From assembly GCA_018228705.1 (NCBI GenBank), contig CP073694.1, positions 1,426,001 through 1,490,000 of the forward strand: DNA of 64,000 bases, read 5' to 3'. Under the pieces are notes generated by a model that searched no databases, was not told the origin of the DNA, and worked only from the letters and a program-made list of their open reading frames with translations. Position numbers and translations under genes: made by a program. Shown here one piece after another: positions 7,046 through 15,000 of the stretch. Each line of letters starts with the position of its first letter. Position 1 is the stretch's first letter. This DNA comes from Dysosmobacter sp. Marseille-Q4140 (lineage in GTDB: Bacteria; Bacillota; Clostridia; Oscillospirales; Oscillospiraceae).

Positions 7046-7530
7046 AATTCCACACCCCGGTCTTTGGTCTTGACCTTCTCCCGCTGGCGGTGCTGGGCTT
7101 TGGCCTGCTGCTTTGCCTGCTCCAGCTCCTTGCGGATGGAGGGCTTTTTCTCTTTCTCCAGGTTCTTTGCGGAGAACTCCCGGAAGGCCGCCGTGATAAC
7201 GTCGGCATCTCGCCCCTTGAAGAACACCAGATAGCGGGGTATCTCTCCGCTGGTGTCCTTTTTCAGCGCGAAGTCAATGCCGTACTTCTTGGCGGTGGCG
7301 GAAAAGGCCCGGATGTTCTGGTCGGTGATCTCAATGTTGGAAACGCCAGTGTTATGCTTCATCAGCTGCCGGAGGGTCTGCTTGCCGTAGTGCAGCTTGG
7401 TTTTGTGGCCGGTCACTCCTTTCTGCATCTCGTCCAGCACTTTTTTCATGGCCTGTTGTAGCATCCCGGCGGAGAGCTTGGTGGCCTCCACACAGAGAGC
7501 AACGGTGCGCTGGGTCACTTCTTCCTGCAT
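7042..7530 (-). CDS. pcfB: PcfB family (DUF3801) conjugation protein
   Basis: 162 aa, MQEEVTQRTVALCVEATKLSAGMLQQAMKKVLDE..., with a globular N-terminal part and a basic coiled-coil tail (LEKEKKPSIRKELEQAKQQAKAQHRQREK). This is the PcfB/DUF3801 family, an accessory to the conjugative relaxosome usually placed directly upstream of the VirD4-type coupling protein, as here (4-nt overlap). AAGGAGG lies 9 nt before the ATG. It belongs to the outer ICE, and with virD4 broken its product probably has no functional partner in this copy. Confidence 0.88.
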   Translation of the reverse strand: MQEEVTQRTVALCVEATKLSAGMLQQAMKKVLDEMQKGVTGHKTKLHYGKQTLRQLMKHNTGVSNIEITDQNIRAFSATAKKYGIDFALKKDTSGEIPRYLVFFKGRDADVITAAFREFSAKNLEKEKKPSIRKELEQAKQQAKAQHRQREKVKTKDRGVEL

Positions 7531-7536
7531 GAGTGA

Positions 7537-8430
7537 TTACCTCCTTTCTCCGCTGCCGTACAGGTCGTGGTTCACCAGGGACGCATAGTAGCTGTCGATG
7601 GTGGCCGGGGCGTTATACAGGGCAGCCAGCAGATATTTCTTGATGTTGCGGACATAGGTGGTGTTCTCCCGCATACGGTCCAGCACATACTCGATGTGGG
7701 AGCTGTTCAGCTTCAGGAACCGGGATTTGACCACCTCCGCCGGATAGTCGTCCCCGGCAATGCGGATCGTCTCCCTGCGGGAACAGACGGTATCCACCAT
7801 GAGTTCCACCAGCTCATTCAGCATATCCCGATCCAGCCGGTCATCCCGGCATAGATAGTCATACTCGATATTCTCCAAAATCAATTCCCGATAGCTCTCT
7901 CGCTCCCGCATCCAGTCCCGTCCGGTCCGTTTGGCCCCTGCGGGGGTTTGGGGGCTTGATTGGATAGGATTTGATCCTTCCGTACTTGATGAATCAGTAT
8001 TTTGTTTTTCAGGATTTCTTTTCTCTTTATTTAATTTCGGCCGGTTTTCCAGACATGGGTTATCCATATCCGGGTTTTCCGTATCTGGACAAGCCGCATC
8101 CGGCTCGTCCTCACACGGCTGGCCCGTGTTCGGGGGATGGGGCGTCTCGTAGATGACATACTCCACATCCACGATTTTGCCCTTGCTGTCACGCAGGCGA
8201 TTGCGGACTATGTACCCGGCGCGCTCCAGCTCCTTTAGGGCGGAGCCAATGCTGTCCGTACCCTCCTTGCAGATTTTCGCCAGGCCCCTGGTGGTGTAGT
8301 TCCAGTCCTCCGGCAAGGACAGCATCATGGAGAGCAGGCCTTTGGATTTCAGCGACAATCCCGCGTTGCGCAGGTGGTGGTTGGACATCACCGTGTAGTC
8401 GCGGGTTTTCTCAATGCGAAATACCGCCAT
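7537..8430 (-). CDS. replication-initiator-like DUF6017/RepA N-terminal protein
   Basis: A 297-aa ICE backbone protein. The N-terminal RepA_N-type winged helix (MAVFRIEKTRDYTVMSNHHLRNAGLSLKSKGLLSMMLSLP...TTRGLAKICKEG...ALKELERAGYI) is joined by a low-complexity Asn/Pro/Ser linker (about 115-165) to a C-terminal DUF6017-like domain (ENIEYDYLCRDDRLDRDMLNELVELMVDTVCS...). Such proteins are thought to initiate plasmid-like replication of the excised element. ATG 8430 has AAGGAGGTGATACC directly upstream; the upstream ATG at 8505 lacks support. The gene is separated from pcfB by 6 nt. Confidence 0.85.
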   Translation of the reverse strand: MAVFRIEKTRDYTVMSNHHLRNAGLSLKSKGLLSMMLSLPEDWNYTTRGLAKICKEGTDSIGSALKELERAGYIVRNRLRDSKGKIVDVEYVIYETPHPPNTGQPCEDEPDAACPDTENPDMDNPCLENRPKLNKEKRNPEKQNTDSSSTEGSNPIQSSPQTPAGAKRTGRDWMRERESYRELILENIEYDYLCRDDRLDRDMLNELVELMVDTVCSRRETIRIAGDDYPAEVVKSRFLKLNSSHIEYVLDRMRENTTYVRNIKKYLLAALYNAPATIDSYYASLVNHDLYGSGERR

Positions 8431-8764
8431 GGTATCACCTCCTTTCGGCGGTCTAAAAAAGTGTTCGTTTTCAGGGAAAAGACGGTCTCTATTCCGCTCG
8501 GACACCCCGGAGGGGAAAATCTATGGGCGGGGGGGTTCCGGCTGACTGTGGGAGAAAAAACATGGGATTTTCGACTCCTTTCGTGTCAGTTTTGACTTGG
8601 TAATCAAAATATCGTTGTGGTAATCTCAGAGCCAGAATAAATGATACAAAGATACAAATGGATATGAAAAAAGGCCATAGGACTAAACCTATGACCTTTA
8701 AACTGCTCTGTTCTTGAGATTTACAAGGAAAGTCGATTTATGTCAGAAATCAATACTCATAGAA
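8431..8764. other. gene-free stretch inside the ICE
   Basis: No supported gene. It changes from GC-rich ICE backbone to AT-rich cargo DNA near 8,560. It contains one hairpin (8670-8699) and otherwise nothing recognisable. Confidence 0.6.
8670..8699 (-). terminator. terminator-like hairpin without an obvious upstream gene
   Basis: AAAGG-C-CATAGG pairs with CCTATG-A-CCTTT, and the minus strand continues CCTTTTTTC. It faces the DUF6017 operon and may insulate it from leftward transcription out of the cargo. Confidence 0.55.
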
Positions 8765-8793
8765 TTGAAATTTACCTGAATTGGATTTATACT
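8765..8793 (+). promoter_or_regulatory. promoter of the PIN-like cargo gene
   Basis: TTGAAA (8765-8770), a 17-nt spacer and TATACT (8788-8793); the gene starts 46 nt further on, with AGAGAGG 8 nt before its ATG. Confidence 0.75.
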
Positions 8794-8838
8794 TTAAAAT
8801 GAAATTTACCCCAAAATAGATACAGAGAGGTAACAGCC

Positions 8839-11013
8839 ATGAGCTCATTTTCGACAATAGCCTGCTATGCTGCTCTAAGTTCCTGTTCTAGAGAAGATAT
8901 ACTCCACGCTTATGCCAGAATGATTGCGGCTCTCATACAGAGAAATAGATACAAAACATGCGATATAGACACTCTATGTAAAGATTTCAAAGCCTATTAT
9001 GGCTTTTCAGTTCCCTATCATCCAATGCAAACAATTCTTTCTACATGTATTAACTTTGGGTTTCTAACATATAATTCCTCTATACATCAGTTTGTCCCTG
9101 ACTATGCCCATATTGATGAAGAGGACTTTATGGATATTGTTGAAAAAACAGACCAAAAATATCGAGAAATCCTTGCTCGATTCAAAGTTTTTTTGCAACA
9201 AGAGTATAACATCTATTCTTCTGATGAAGATATGGGTGACAAAATACTTGCATTTATTGAGCGATATGGCATTAAAACTAAAGTAGATAGAAGGGTGTTA
9301 AGAGAAGTCAAAGACGATTATTTGTTTGCAGCTTTTTTGGTCCATTGTGAAGAAACAGGTCAGGCCGACATTTTGGACTATTTGAACGATTATACCATTG
9401 GCCTAGCATTGTCGGAAGTCTTTGCATATTGTGAATCTCCGCAATCTTATACAGCTACGGACGCATGTGTGTATTTGGATACTGGCTTGCTGTTTAAGCT
9501 ATTTGGCATTGATAGCTCTGACCGTGCTGATAGCTACGAACTATTTGTCAGAAATATTCAAAAACTAGGCATGCATGTCAAGGTATATGATCATACCGTT
9601 AGCGAAATGATCGGTATCATCGAAGGTTCAAAGCCGTGGATTAACAATCCCAATTATGATGCAACGCTTTCTTCTGAAGCAACCTATTTCTTTGTACGCA
9701 ATCAGTGGAGCATAGATGAAATTGATGAGTTCTCTTGCAATGTACGTACTAGATTAAAGGAAGATTTCAACATTACTATAGACAATATGGCGTACCCCAA
9801 AGTAGAAGATATTCAGACTTTAACAGAGGCAACCATTAAAGAAATGATCATCACGGAATATAAGGATTCAAACCCTGATGTTCAGATTGATGATATAGAT
9901 TATAGTATTAACCAAGATGCAAAATCTATCTTCTTTACTCAGCATAAAAATAATACGGTTGTTCCATATCACCTAAATGATGTTAAAAATATTTTTATTA
10001 CAGCAAATAGATCATTAGCACGGGTTGGCTATAAGATTTCTCATGATTATGCGCTCACCAAGGACTTTTTTATACCAACTGTTATGACAGATATTAAATG
10101 GGGCACTTTAATCTGGTTTAATAGCCCGTCTACGCTATTTTCGGTTAATAGGCCCAGGCTGGTTTCTGCTGCATATGCTGCATTTCGACCTTCTAATGAT
10201 GTGACAAAAAAATTAAATGATGCTCTAATAAAGTTGGAGAAAAAAGGTGATATTACTCCGGAACAGTGCTATTTCTTGAAAGTTAGCCCTGTTGCTCAAA
10301 GAATTCTTGGGAAACTGACGGCAAACGATTCTGATAAGCTCATTGATTCTACACCGCTAGAAATTCTAAAAGAAATTCGTCAGAGCGCATATGCAGAAGG
10401 AAGTATATCTCGCCAAGAAGAAATTGATGATTTAACAAGAAAAAACGAGATGGCGGAGTTTGAACTTGCAAAAGCTAAACAGCAAAGGATTATTTTTGAG
10501 TGTCAGCGGAAAGTTGAGGTATTAGAGAAAGAGAGAACGGACACAAAGAAAGAGATAGAAGATCTTTCTGAATTTCTGGGCGAACAAAAGCAGGTAAAAG
10601 ATGCAATTGACATGTTTGTCAACAAGCAGATTTTGGGATTAAAAATAGTTATATCAATAGCATCTTTGATAGTAATAGGAATTGCGATTTACATTGGCAC
10701 AAATTATTCTGAAGTATTAGGCGTTATTACGGCTGTACTTCCGATACTCCTAATTGTTGTGACGATTTGGAATAAAGATGAAATCAAGATTCTTTCTCTA
10801 ATATCAAGAGCGAGAAAAGCACTATTTAACCGCCAAGCAAATTTGCGGCGCTATTCAGCCGAAAAAGTGGAACAGGCTGTACACCAAAAGGAGAGGGCTG
10901 AAGAAAAACTTGCACTTATAGATGCAAATTTAAGAGAGGCTCGCAAAGAGTTACATCAGGAAAGCACCAAACTTGATAGATTTTCTGCCGATATTTCTAT
11001 ATTGCAAAGTTAA
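8839..11013 (+). CDS. ICE cargo: PIN-like domain protein with coiled coil and two membrane helices
   Basis: I know of no named family for this 724-aa protein. Residues 1-90 look like a helical or winged-helix domain. Residues 208-400 resemble a PIN-type nuclease: VYLDTGLLFKLFG (D214), VYDHTVSEMIGII (D251, E256) and LNDVKNIFITANRSLAR (D381, N390), the order expected for PIN acidic residues. A coiled coil spans about 520-590, two membrane helices lie at 602-620 and 626-643, and a second coiled coil fills 665-715. The coding sequence is far more AT-rich than the ICE backbone or the host. It has its own promoter and terminator and no operon partner, so it is a self-contained cargo gene. A single-gene defence or abortive-infection role is inference. 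Confidence 0.8.
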   Translation: MSSFSTIACYAALSSCSREDILHAYARMIAALIQRNRYKTCDIDTLCKDFKAYYGFSVPYHPMQTILSTCINFGFLTYNSSIHQFVPDYAHIDEEDFMDIVEKTDQKYREILARFKVFLQQEYNIYSSDEDMGDKILAFIERYGIKTKVDRRVLREVKDDYLFAAFLVHCEETGQADILDYLNDYTIGLALSEVFAYCESPQSYTATDACVYLDTGLLFKLFGIDSSDRADSYELFVRNIQKLGMHVKVYDHTVSEMIGIIEGSKPWINNPNYDATLSSEATYFFVRNQWSIDEIDEFSCNVRTRLKEDFNITIDNMAYPKVEDIQTLTEATIKEMIITEYKDSNPDVQIDDIDYSINQDAKSIFFTQHKNNTVVPYHLNDVKNIFITANRSLARVGYKISHDYALTKDFFIPTVMTDIKWGTLIWFNSPSTLFSVNRPRLVSAAYAAFRPSNDVTKKLNDALIKLEKKGDITPEQCYFLKVSPVAQRILGKLTANDSDKLIDSTPLEILKEIRQSAYAEGSISRQEEIDDLTRKNEMAEFELAKAKQQRIIFECQRKVEVLEKERTDTKKEIEDLSEFLGEQKQVKDAIDMFVNKQILGLKIVISIASLIVIGIAIYIGTNYSEVLGVITAVLPILLIVVTIWNKDEIKILSLISRARKALFNRQANLRRYSAEKVEQAVHQKERAEEKLALIDANLREARKELHQESTKLDRFSADISILQS

Positions 11014-11044
11014 AAGCCAGACCTTTACAAAGGGCGACTATATT

Positions 11045-11077
11045 AAACTGCCGCAGGCTAACAGCCTGCGGCAGTTT
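11045..11077. terminator. bidirectional terminator between cargo gene and excisionase gene
   Basis: A perfect 15-bp stem (11045-11059 with 11063-11077) around a 3-nt loop, flanked by AAA and TTT. It lies between convergent genes. Confidence 0.8.
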
Positions 11078-11083
11078 AAGCAC

Positions 11084-11302
11084 TTATTCCATTTCGTCGT
11101 CCAGCCCCTCTGCCTTTAGCCAATCCTCAAAGGACTTTCTGGAGATGCGAATCATGTTGCCGATGCGGATCGTCTTGAACAATCCGGAGTTGGCGAGTTT
11201 ATAGGCCGAAGCGCGGCCGATACCGAGAATGGCTGCGATGTCATTCACGGTGTATGTTCTGCTTTGGGGCGTTCCTTTTTCGTTGGGTGTGTTGGTGCTC
11301 AT
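11084..11302 (-). CDS. AlpA/excisionase-type HTH protein of the ICE
   Basis: 72 aa, with the AlpA/MerR-like helix-turn-helix TYTVNDIAAILGIGRASAYKLANSGLFKTIRIGNMIRISRKSFEDWL, the pattern of Xis proteins that steer tyrosine integrases toward excision. ATG 11302 is preferred because GGAGG lies 8 nt upstream; in-frame starts at 11317 and 11332 are less well placed. It reads away from the attachment site, and no integrase gene lies beside it, which is unusual, since xis and int normally sit together at an ICE end. Confidence 0.85.
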   Translation of the reverse strand: MSTNTPNEKGTPQSRTYTVNDIAAILGIGRASAYKLANSGLFKTIRIGNMIRISRKSFEDWLKAEGLDDEME

Positions 11303-11320
11303 AAGATTATCCTCCATCTG

Positions 11321-11395
11321 TGCTAATAGCATTTTGAAATGGCCCCTGGAAGCCCTCTGTCACAAGGGGTTCCTGCTAATACCTTGCTAATACGA
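11321..11395. repeat. direct repeats TGCTAATA near the ICE end (candidate arm-type sites)
   Basis: TGCTAATA occurs at 11321, 11374 and 11385; the last two form adjacent 11-bp repeats (TGCTAATACCT, TGCTAATACGA). Short tandem repeats at this distance from an attachment core are typical arm-binding sites for tyrosine integrases or Xis. A further palindrome, AATTTGTGCAAATT, follows near 11435. Confidence 0.55.
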
Positions 11396-11529
11396 CATTT
11401 GAAAAGCCGTTGTAAGGCAGCATATTTCAGGGGAATTTGTGCAAATTGACCTGCCTCCAGGCAGCACAATTTGCGAAGAAACAACACGGGAAGATATGAT
11501 ATGAACAATTTACGAAATGGTACGCCGTA

Positions 11530-11574
11530 CTCCTAAGCGATAGGCCGCTGGTTCGAATCCAGTTCGGGGTGCCA
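11530..11574 (+). other. ICE attachment site: 3' half of a tRNA-Arg(CCU) gene
   Basis: The sequence from CTCCTAA to CCA folds as the 3' half of a class I tRNA: 7-nt anticodon loop with CCT, 3' anticodon strand GCGAT, 5-nt variable loop, T arm GCTGG-TTCGAAT-CCAGT, acceptor TCGGGGT, discriminator G and CCA. The sequence just 5' (GCCGTA) cannot pair with GCGAT, so the 5' half is missing. This is the footprint of integration into a tRNA gene: the intact gene should be rebuilt at the other ICE end. The right ICE boundary is therefore at or just within this fragment. Confidence 0.82.
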
Positions 11575-11606
11575 GCGCCGGAGCAGCCCAAGAGCTGTTC
11601 CGGCGC
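11575..11606 (+). terminator. original terminator of the tRNA gene
   Basis: GCGCCGGAGCAG (11575-11586) pairs with CTGTTCCGGCGC (11595-11606) immediately after the tRNA CCA, followed by TCTCTGCTTT. It marks the first chromosomal sequence outside the ICE. Confidence 0.65.
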
Positions 11607-11646
11607 TCTCTGCTTTCCGTCCCACATGCCAGCATGAGGCAGGGGC

Positions 11647-11676
11647 TTGACAGAGTTGCACAAAACTAACTATAAT
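11647..11676 (+). promoter_or_regulatory. promoter upstream of the 11.8 kb methyltransferase gene
   Basis: TTGACA (11647-11652), an 18-nt spacer and TATAAT (11671-11676). The 5' leader would be about 135 nt. Confidence 0.7.
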
Positions 11677-11818
11677 TGTATTTAATTTCCACGATTTTTC
11701 TAAACAGGCTGCTTTTTCCGCTCCCGGGCAAAAAAGCGCTGGAAACGGCGTTGTTTTTCATCACAGGGAGGCACACTAGAGCAGACACATCTCCGCCTGC
11801 CGGCTGAAAGGAGGCCCC

Positions 11819-12475
11819 ATGATCAAAAAGCCACGGATTAGTGAATCGGAAATCGGGATCCAGGACCCGGTCACCGCCGGGATGTACGACCGCCTGGCCC
11901 GCCAGCTGCGGGACTGGGGCTGGAACGGCGTGCGGGAGATGCTCTCCGCCGACCTGGGCAGCGGTGCGCTGCTGGAGCTGGGTCCCGGCCCGGGCTATGT
12001 GGGGCTGGAGCTGGCCCGGCAGCTGGGTTCCCGGAGCCTCACCGGCTGTGAAAGCAGTCCCCTGATGGTCCGGATCGCCCGGAAAAACGCCCAGGAGTAT
12101 GGGATGCCCGCCGATTATGTAGTGGGCAGCGCCATGAATCTGCCCTTTCCCGACGGCAGCTTCGACTGCGTAGTGTCCAACGGCTCCCTCCACGAGTGGG
12201 AGACGCCCCGGCTGGTCTTTGACGAGATCTGGCGGGTGCTGCGGCCCGGCGGCCGGTTCTGCGTCACGGATCTGCGGCGGGACACAGCGGTGTGGAAGCA
12301 GTGGCTGCTGCGGCTGCTGGTGCGTTACCGCCCTCTGCGGATGGGACTGGAATCCTCCATGGCGGCAGCCTATACAGCCCCGGAGTTAACTGCCATCCTG
12401 CATCAGACCCGTCTGTCCGACGCCCAGGTCCGCAGGACCTTCCTGGGGCTGTGCGTCTGCGGCGTCAAGAACTGA
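11819..12475 (+). CDS. class I SAM-dependent methyltransferase (Methyltransf_11)
   Basis: 218 aa. The SAM-binding Rossmann core is clear: LLELGPGPGYVGLELA (motif I, about 52-67), FDCVVSNGSLHEW (motif IV) and LRPGGRFCVTDLRR. This layout is typical of UbiE/ubiquinone-type small-molecule methyltransferases; the substrate cannot be told. AAAGGAGG lies 4 nt before the ATG. It is the first chromosomal gene after the ICE and is monocistronic, with its own promoter and terminator. Confidence 0.85.
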   Translation: MIKKPRISESEIGIQDPVTAGMYDRLARQLRDWGWNGVREMLSADLGSGALLELGPGPGYVGLELARQLGSRSLTGCESSPLMVRIARKNAQEYGMPADYVVGSAMNLPFPDGSFDCVVSNGSLHEWETPRLVFDEIWRVLRPGGRFCVTDLRRDTAVWKQWLLRLLVRYRPLRMGLESSMAAAYTAPELTAILHQTRLSDAQVRRTFLGLCVCGVKN

Positions 12476-12486
12476 ATTCCTTTCAG

Positions 12487-12514
12487 GCGGTCCCCTTCCG
12501 GGGGCCGCTTTTTT
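12487..12514 (+). terminator. intrinsic terminator
   Basis: GCGG-T-CCCC pairs with GGGG-G-CCGC, followed by six T (12509-12514). Confidence 0.8.
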
Positions 12515-12653
12515 GCAGCAGCAGATTTTTTGTCGCTTTCCATACTTCCCTCCCCTGCAGGGCGGTGGTATACTGAATTGAAAAACTTTTTCCTCTATCG
12601 TGCAATAAAGGGCCCTCTTCGCCCGTTGATAGAGTGAACAGGAGGAAGCCACC

Positions 12654-13217
12654 ATGTTCTGCATGACCGTGGCGGCGCCGTCCCCGGGAGACGACGCCGT
12701 TTTGGACCAGTGCATCGCCCGGATCGCGGGTGGGGACCAGGAGGCTCTTGCGGACCTGTACAGCCGCACCCGCCCCGCCGTATACGGCTTCGCGCTGTCG
12801 ATCCTGAAAAATCCCCACGACGCCGAGGATGTGCTCCACGACGCCTACCTTCAGGTATGGCAGTCCGCCGGCCAGTACCGGACCCAGGGCAAACCCCGGG
12901 CCTGGATCATGACCATCGTGCGGAATCTGTCTCTCAGCCGCCTGCGCCAGCAGGGCCGGACAGAGCCTCTGGTTCAGGAGGACTGGCAGGACCGTCTGGC
13001 CGACAATCCCGCTGTTTCCCAGGAGGACCGGATGACCCTGCTGGCGTTGCTTGAGGCCCTGGGGGACCAGGAGCGGCAGATTGTCACGCTCCACGCCCTG
13101 GCCGGACTGAAGCACCGGGAGATCGCGGCCATGCTGGCGCTTCCGCTTCCCACTGTTCTGTCCAAATACAGCAGAGCTTTAAAAAAGCTCCAGCTCGCAT
13201 GGAAGGAGGCCAACTGA
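12654..13217 (+). CDS. ECF-type RNA polymerase sigma factor
   Basis: 187 aa with the sigma-70 region 2 core (DLYSRTRPAVYGFALSILKNPHDAEDVLHDAYLQVWQSA, about 40-80) and a region 4 HTH (RQIVTLHALAGLKHREIAAMLALPLPTVLSKYSRALKKL, about 142-180). It directs polymerase to promoters under control of the downstream anti-sigma factor, which starts 1 nt after its stop. GGAGG lies about 8 nt before the ATG. The pair is a classic ECF sigma/membrane anti-sigma unit; the regulon cannot be read from the window. Confidence 0.92.
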   Translation: MFCMTVAAPSPGDDAVLDQCIARIAGGDQEALADLYSRTRPAVYGFALSILKNPHDAEDVLHDAYLQVWQSAGQYRTQGKPRAWIMTIVRNLSLSRLRQQGRTEPLVQEDWQDRLADNPAVSQEDRMTLLALLEALGDQERQIVTLHALAGLKHREIAAMLALPLPTVLSKYSRALKKLQLAWKEAN

Positions 13218-13218
13218 T

Positions 13219-14937
13219 ATGGATATCCGGGAACAGGAGATCGAGCAGCGGCTGCGCACCGCCATGGACCACGCCGCGCCGGACCCTCTGGATCGCATCC
13301 TGGCCTCCTGTACGGAGCAGAAAGGAACCGTGATCCCCATGACCGAATTCAAAAAGCCCCGCAGGCGCTGGGCACCCCTGGCCGTGGCCGCCGCCCTGGC
13401 CGTGGTGTGCTGCGCCTTCGGCCTGACCAGCTGGCGCAGCGCCAGCGCCGTGGCCTCCGTGGTCTCCCTGGACGTGAACCCCAGCATCCAGCTGCAGGTC
13501 AACAAAAACGAGAAGGTCCTCTCCGCCGACGCCCTGAATGAGGACGCGGAGGTGATCCTGGACGGTATGGATCTCAAGGGCACTCAGCTGAAGGTGGCGG
13601 TCAACGCCATCGTGGGCTCCCTGCTGCAAAACGGGTATCTGGACCGGCTGTCCTCCGCCATTTTGATCTCCGTGGAGGACGACGACGCCCTCCGGGCCGC
13701 CCGGCTGGAGAGCGACCTGACTTCCGAGGTGGGCACTGCTTTGCAAAACGCCTCCGCCGGTGCCGCCGTCCTCAGCCAGGTGGTGGGCTATGACGCCGAG
13801 CTGATCTCCCTGGCTCAGGGCAGCAGCATTTCCGTCGGCAAGGCCGCCATGGTCCGGGATGTCCAGGCCCTCAACGGCCAGCTGGACTTTAACGCTCTGT
13901 CCGCATTGTCCGTGGAGGAGCTCAAGCAGCTGCGGGAAACCGGCGCCCCGGCCATGCCCGTCGGCAAGGACGCCGCGGCCCAGGCCGCCATCGCCTACGC
14001 CGGGCTGGCCGCCTCCGCCGTCACCTACTATGACGTGGATCCCGAACTGGACGAGTACCCGGCCCACTATGAGGTGGAGCTGTACACCGCAGGCGGTGAA
14101 TTCAGCTACGACGTAGACGCCTGGACCGGGGAGGTCCTCAAGGGCCCCGCCAATGTCTCCAATCTCGGCACCTCCGCTCCGACCACTGCCGCCTCCGGCG
14201 GCATTACCGCCGACAAGGCCAAATCCATCGCCCTGGCTGACGCCGGTGTCAGCGAGAGCGCAGCCCTGGGCCTGCAGGTCAAGCAGGACTGGGACGATGG
14301 GATCGCCCTCTATGAGGTGGAGTTCCGCTCCGGCGGTGCCGAGTATGAATACGACATCCGTCTCTCCGACGGCGCTATCCTCAAGTCCGAGCGGGACGAG
14401 GACAACAACTACACCCACTTCGCCGCCTCTTCCTCCGGCGCCCTGATCGGCGAAGCCGCGGCCCAGTCCGCCGCCCTGACCCACGCCGGGGTCAAAGAAG
14501 CGGACACCTCCTATCTGTCCTGCCGCCTGGAATACGACGACGGCCGGCTGGAGTGCTACGAGGTGGAATTCCGGGCGGGAAACACCGCGTACGAGTACGA
14601 GATCGGCCCCTATGACGGTGCCGTGTGGAAGGCGGAACGGGAGAGCCACGCCGCTGTATCCACCTCCGGCACCACCGGCGGAGCCACCTCTTCCGCCGCC
14701 TCCGGCGGCAGCAGTTCCTCCGGCTCCTCCTTCATCGGCGCGGAGGCCGCCAAGGCCGCCGCCCTGGCCCACGCCGGCGTCAGCGCATCGGCGGTCCGGG
14801 AGATGGAGTGCGAGCTGGACGAGGACGACGGCTCCTACCGCTACGAGATCGAATTCAAATCTGCTCAGACGGAGTACGAGTACGAGATTGACGCCCGCAC
14901 CGGCGCCGTGTTGAAAGCCCAGCAGGATCACGACTGA
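13219..14937 (+). CDS. RsgI-like membrane anti-sigma factor with four PepSY-like repeats
   Basis: 572 aa. A cytosolic N-terminus of about 50 residues should bind the sigma factor; one membrane helix follows (51-70), then an RsgI-type extracytoplasmic region, SVVSLDVNPSIQLQVNKNEK (82-99), whose Asn-Pro (N87-P88) matches the conserved LDVNPS of the RsgI family, reported to self-cleave there. The ectodomain carries four related PepSY/YPEB-like repeats (about 253-311, 330-392, 410-470, 505-568), each with A-A-x-HAG/DAGV, a Y-x-V/I-E-F strand and a YEYDI...G-x-x-LK end, joined by Ser/Gly/Thr linkers. Canonical RsgI proteins instead carry carbohydrate-binding or disordered tails. The ligand sensed is unknown. 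Confidence 0.85.
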   Translation: MDIREQEIEQRLRTAMDHAAPDPLDRILASCTEQKGTVIPMTEFKKPRRRWAPLAVAAALAVVCCAFGLTSWRSASAVASVVSLDVNPSIQLQVNKNEKVLSADALNEDAEVILDGMDLKGTQLKVAVNAIVGSLLQNGYLDRLSSAILISVEDDDALRAARLESDLTSEVGTALQNASAGAAVLSQVVGYDAELISLAQGSSISVGKAAMVRDVQALNGQLDFNALSALSVEELKQLRETGAPAMPVGKDAAAQAAIAYAGLAASAVTYYDVDPELDEYPAHYEVELYTAGGEFSYDVDAWTGEVLKGPANVSNLGTSAPTTAASGGITADKAKSIALADAGVSESAALGLQVKQDWDDGIALYEVEFRSGGAEYEYDIRLSDGAILKSERDEDNNYTHFAASSSGALIGEAAAQSAALTHAGVKEADTSYLSCRLEYDDGRLECYEVEFRAGNTAYEYEIGPYDGAVWKAERESHAAVSTSGTTGGATSSAASGGSSSSGSSFIGAEAAKAAALAHAGVSASAVREMECELDEDDGSYRYEIEFKSAQTEYEYEIDARTGAVLKAQQDHD

Positions 14938-14952
14938 TTGATCGCAGCCATA

Positions 14953-14986
14953 AGCGCCCCGGACCGAAAGGTCCGGGGCGCTGTTT
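14953..14986 (+). terminator. intrinsic terminator of the sigma/anti-sigma operon
   Basis: AGCGCCCCGGAC (14953-14964) pairs perfectly with GTCCGGGGCGCT (14971-14982), followed by GTTTT. Confidence 0.8.
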
Positions 14987-15000
14987 TGATCGCGGTGTAT

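Noticed and set aside
8670..8699. Hairpin as an operator or riboswitch of the PIN-like cargo gene
   Set aside because: It lies upstream of that gene's promoter and its U tract is on the minus strand, so a leftward terminator is the better reading.
13084..14931. 615-codon open frame antisense to the anti-sigma gene
   Set aside because: Gly/Val/Gln-rich translation with no ribosome site, mirroring the PepSY repeats of the real gene on the other strand; typical of GC-rich DNA.
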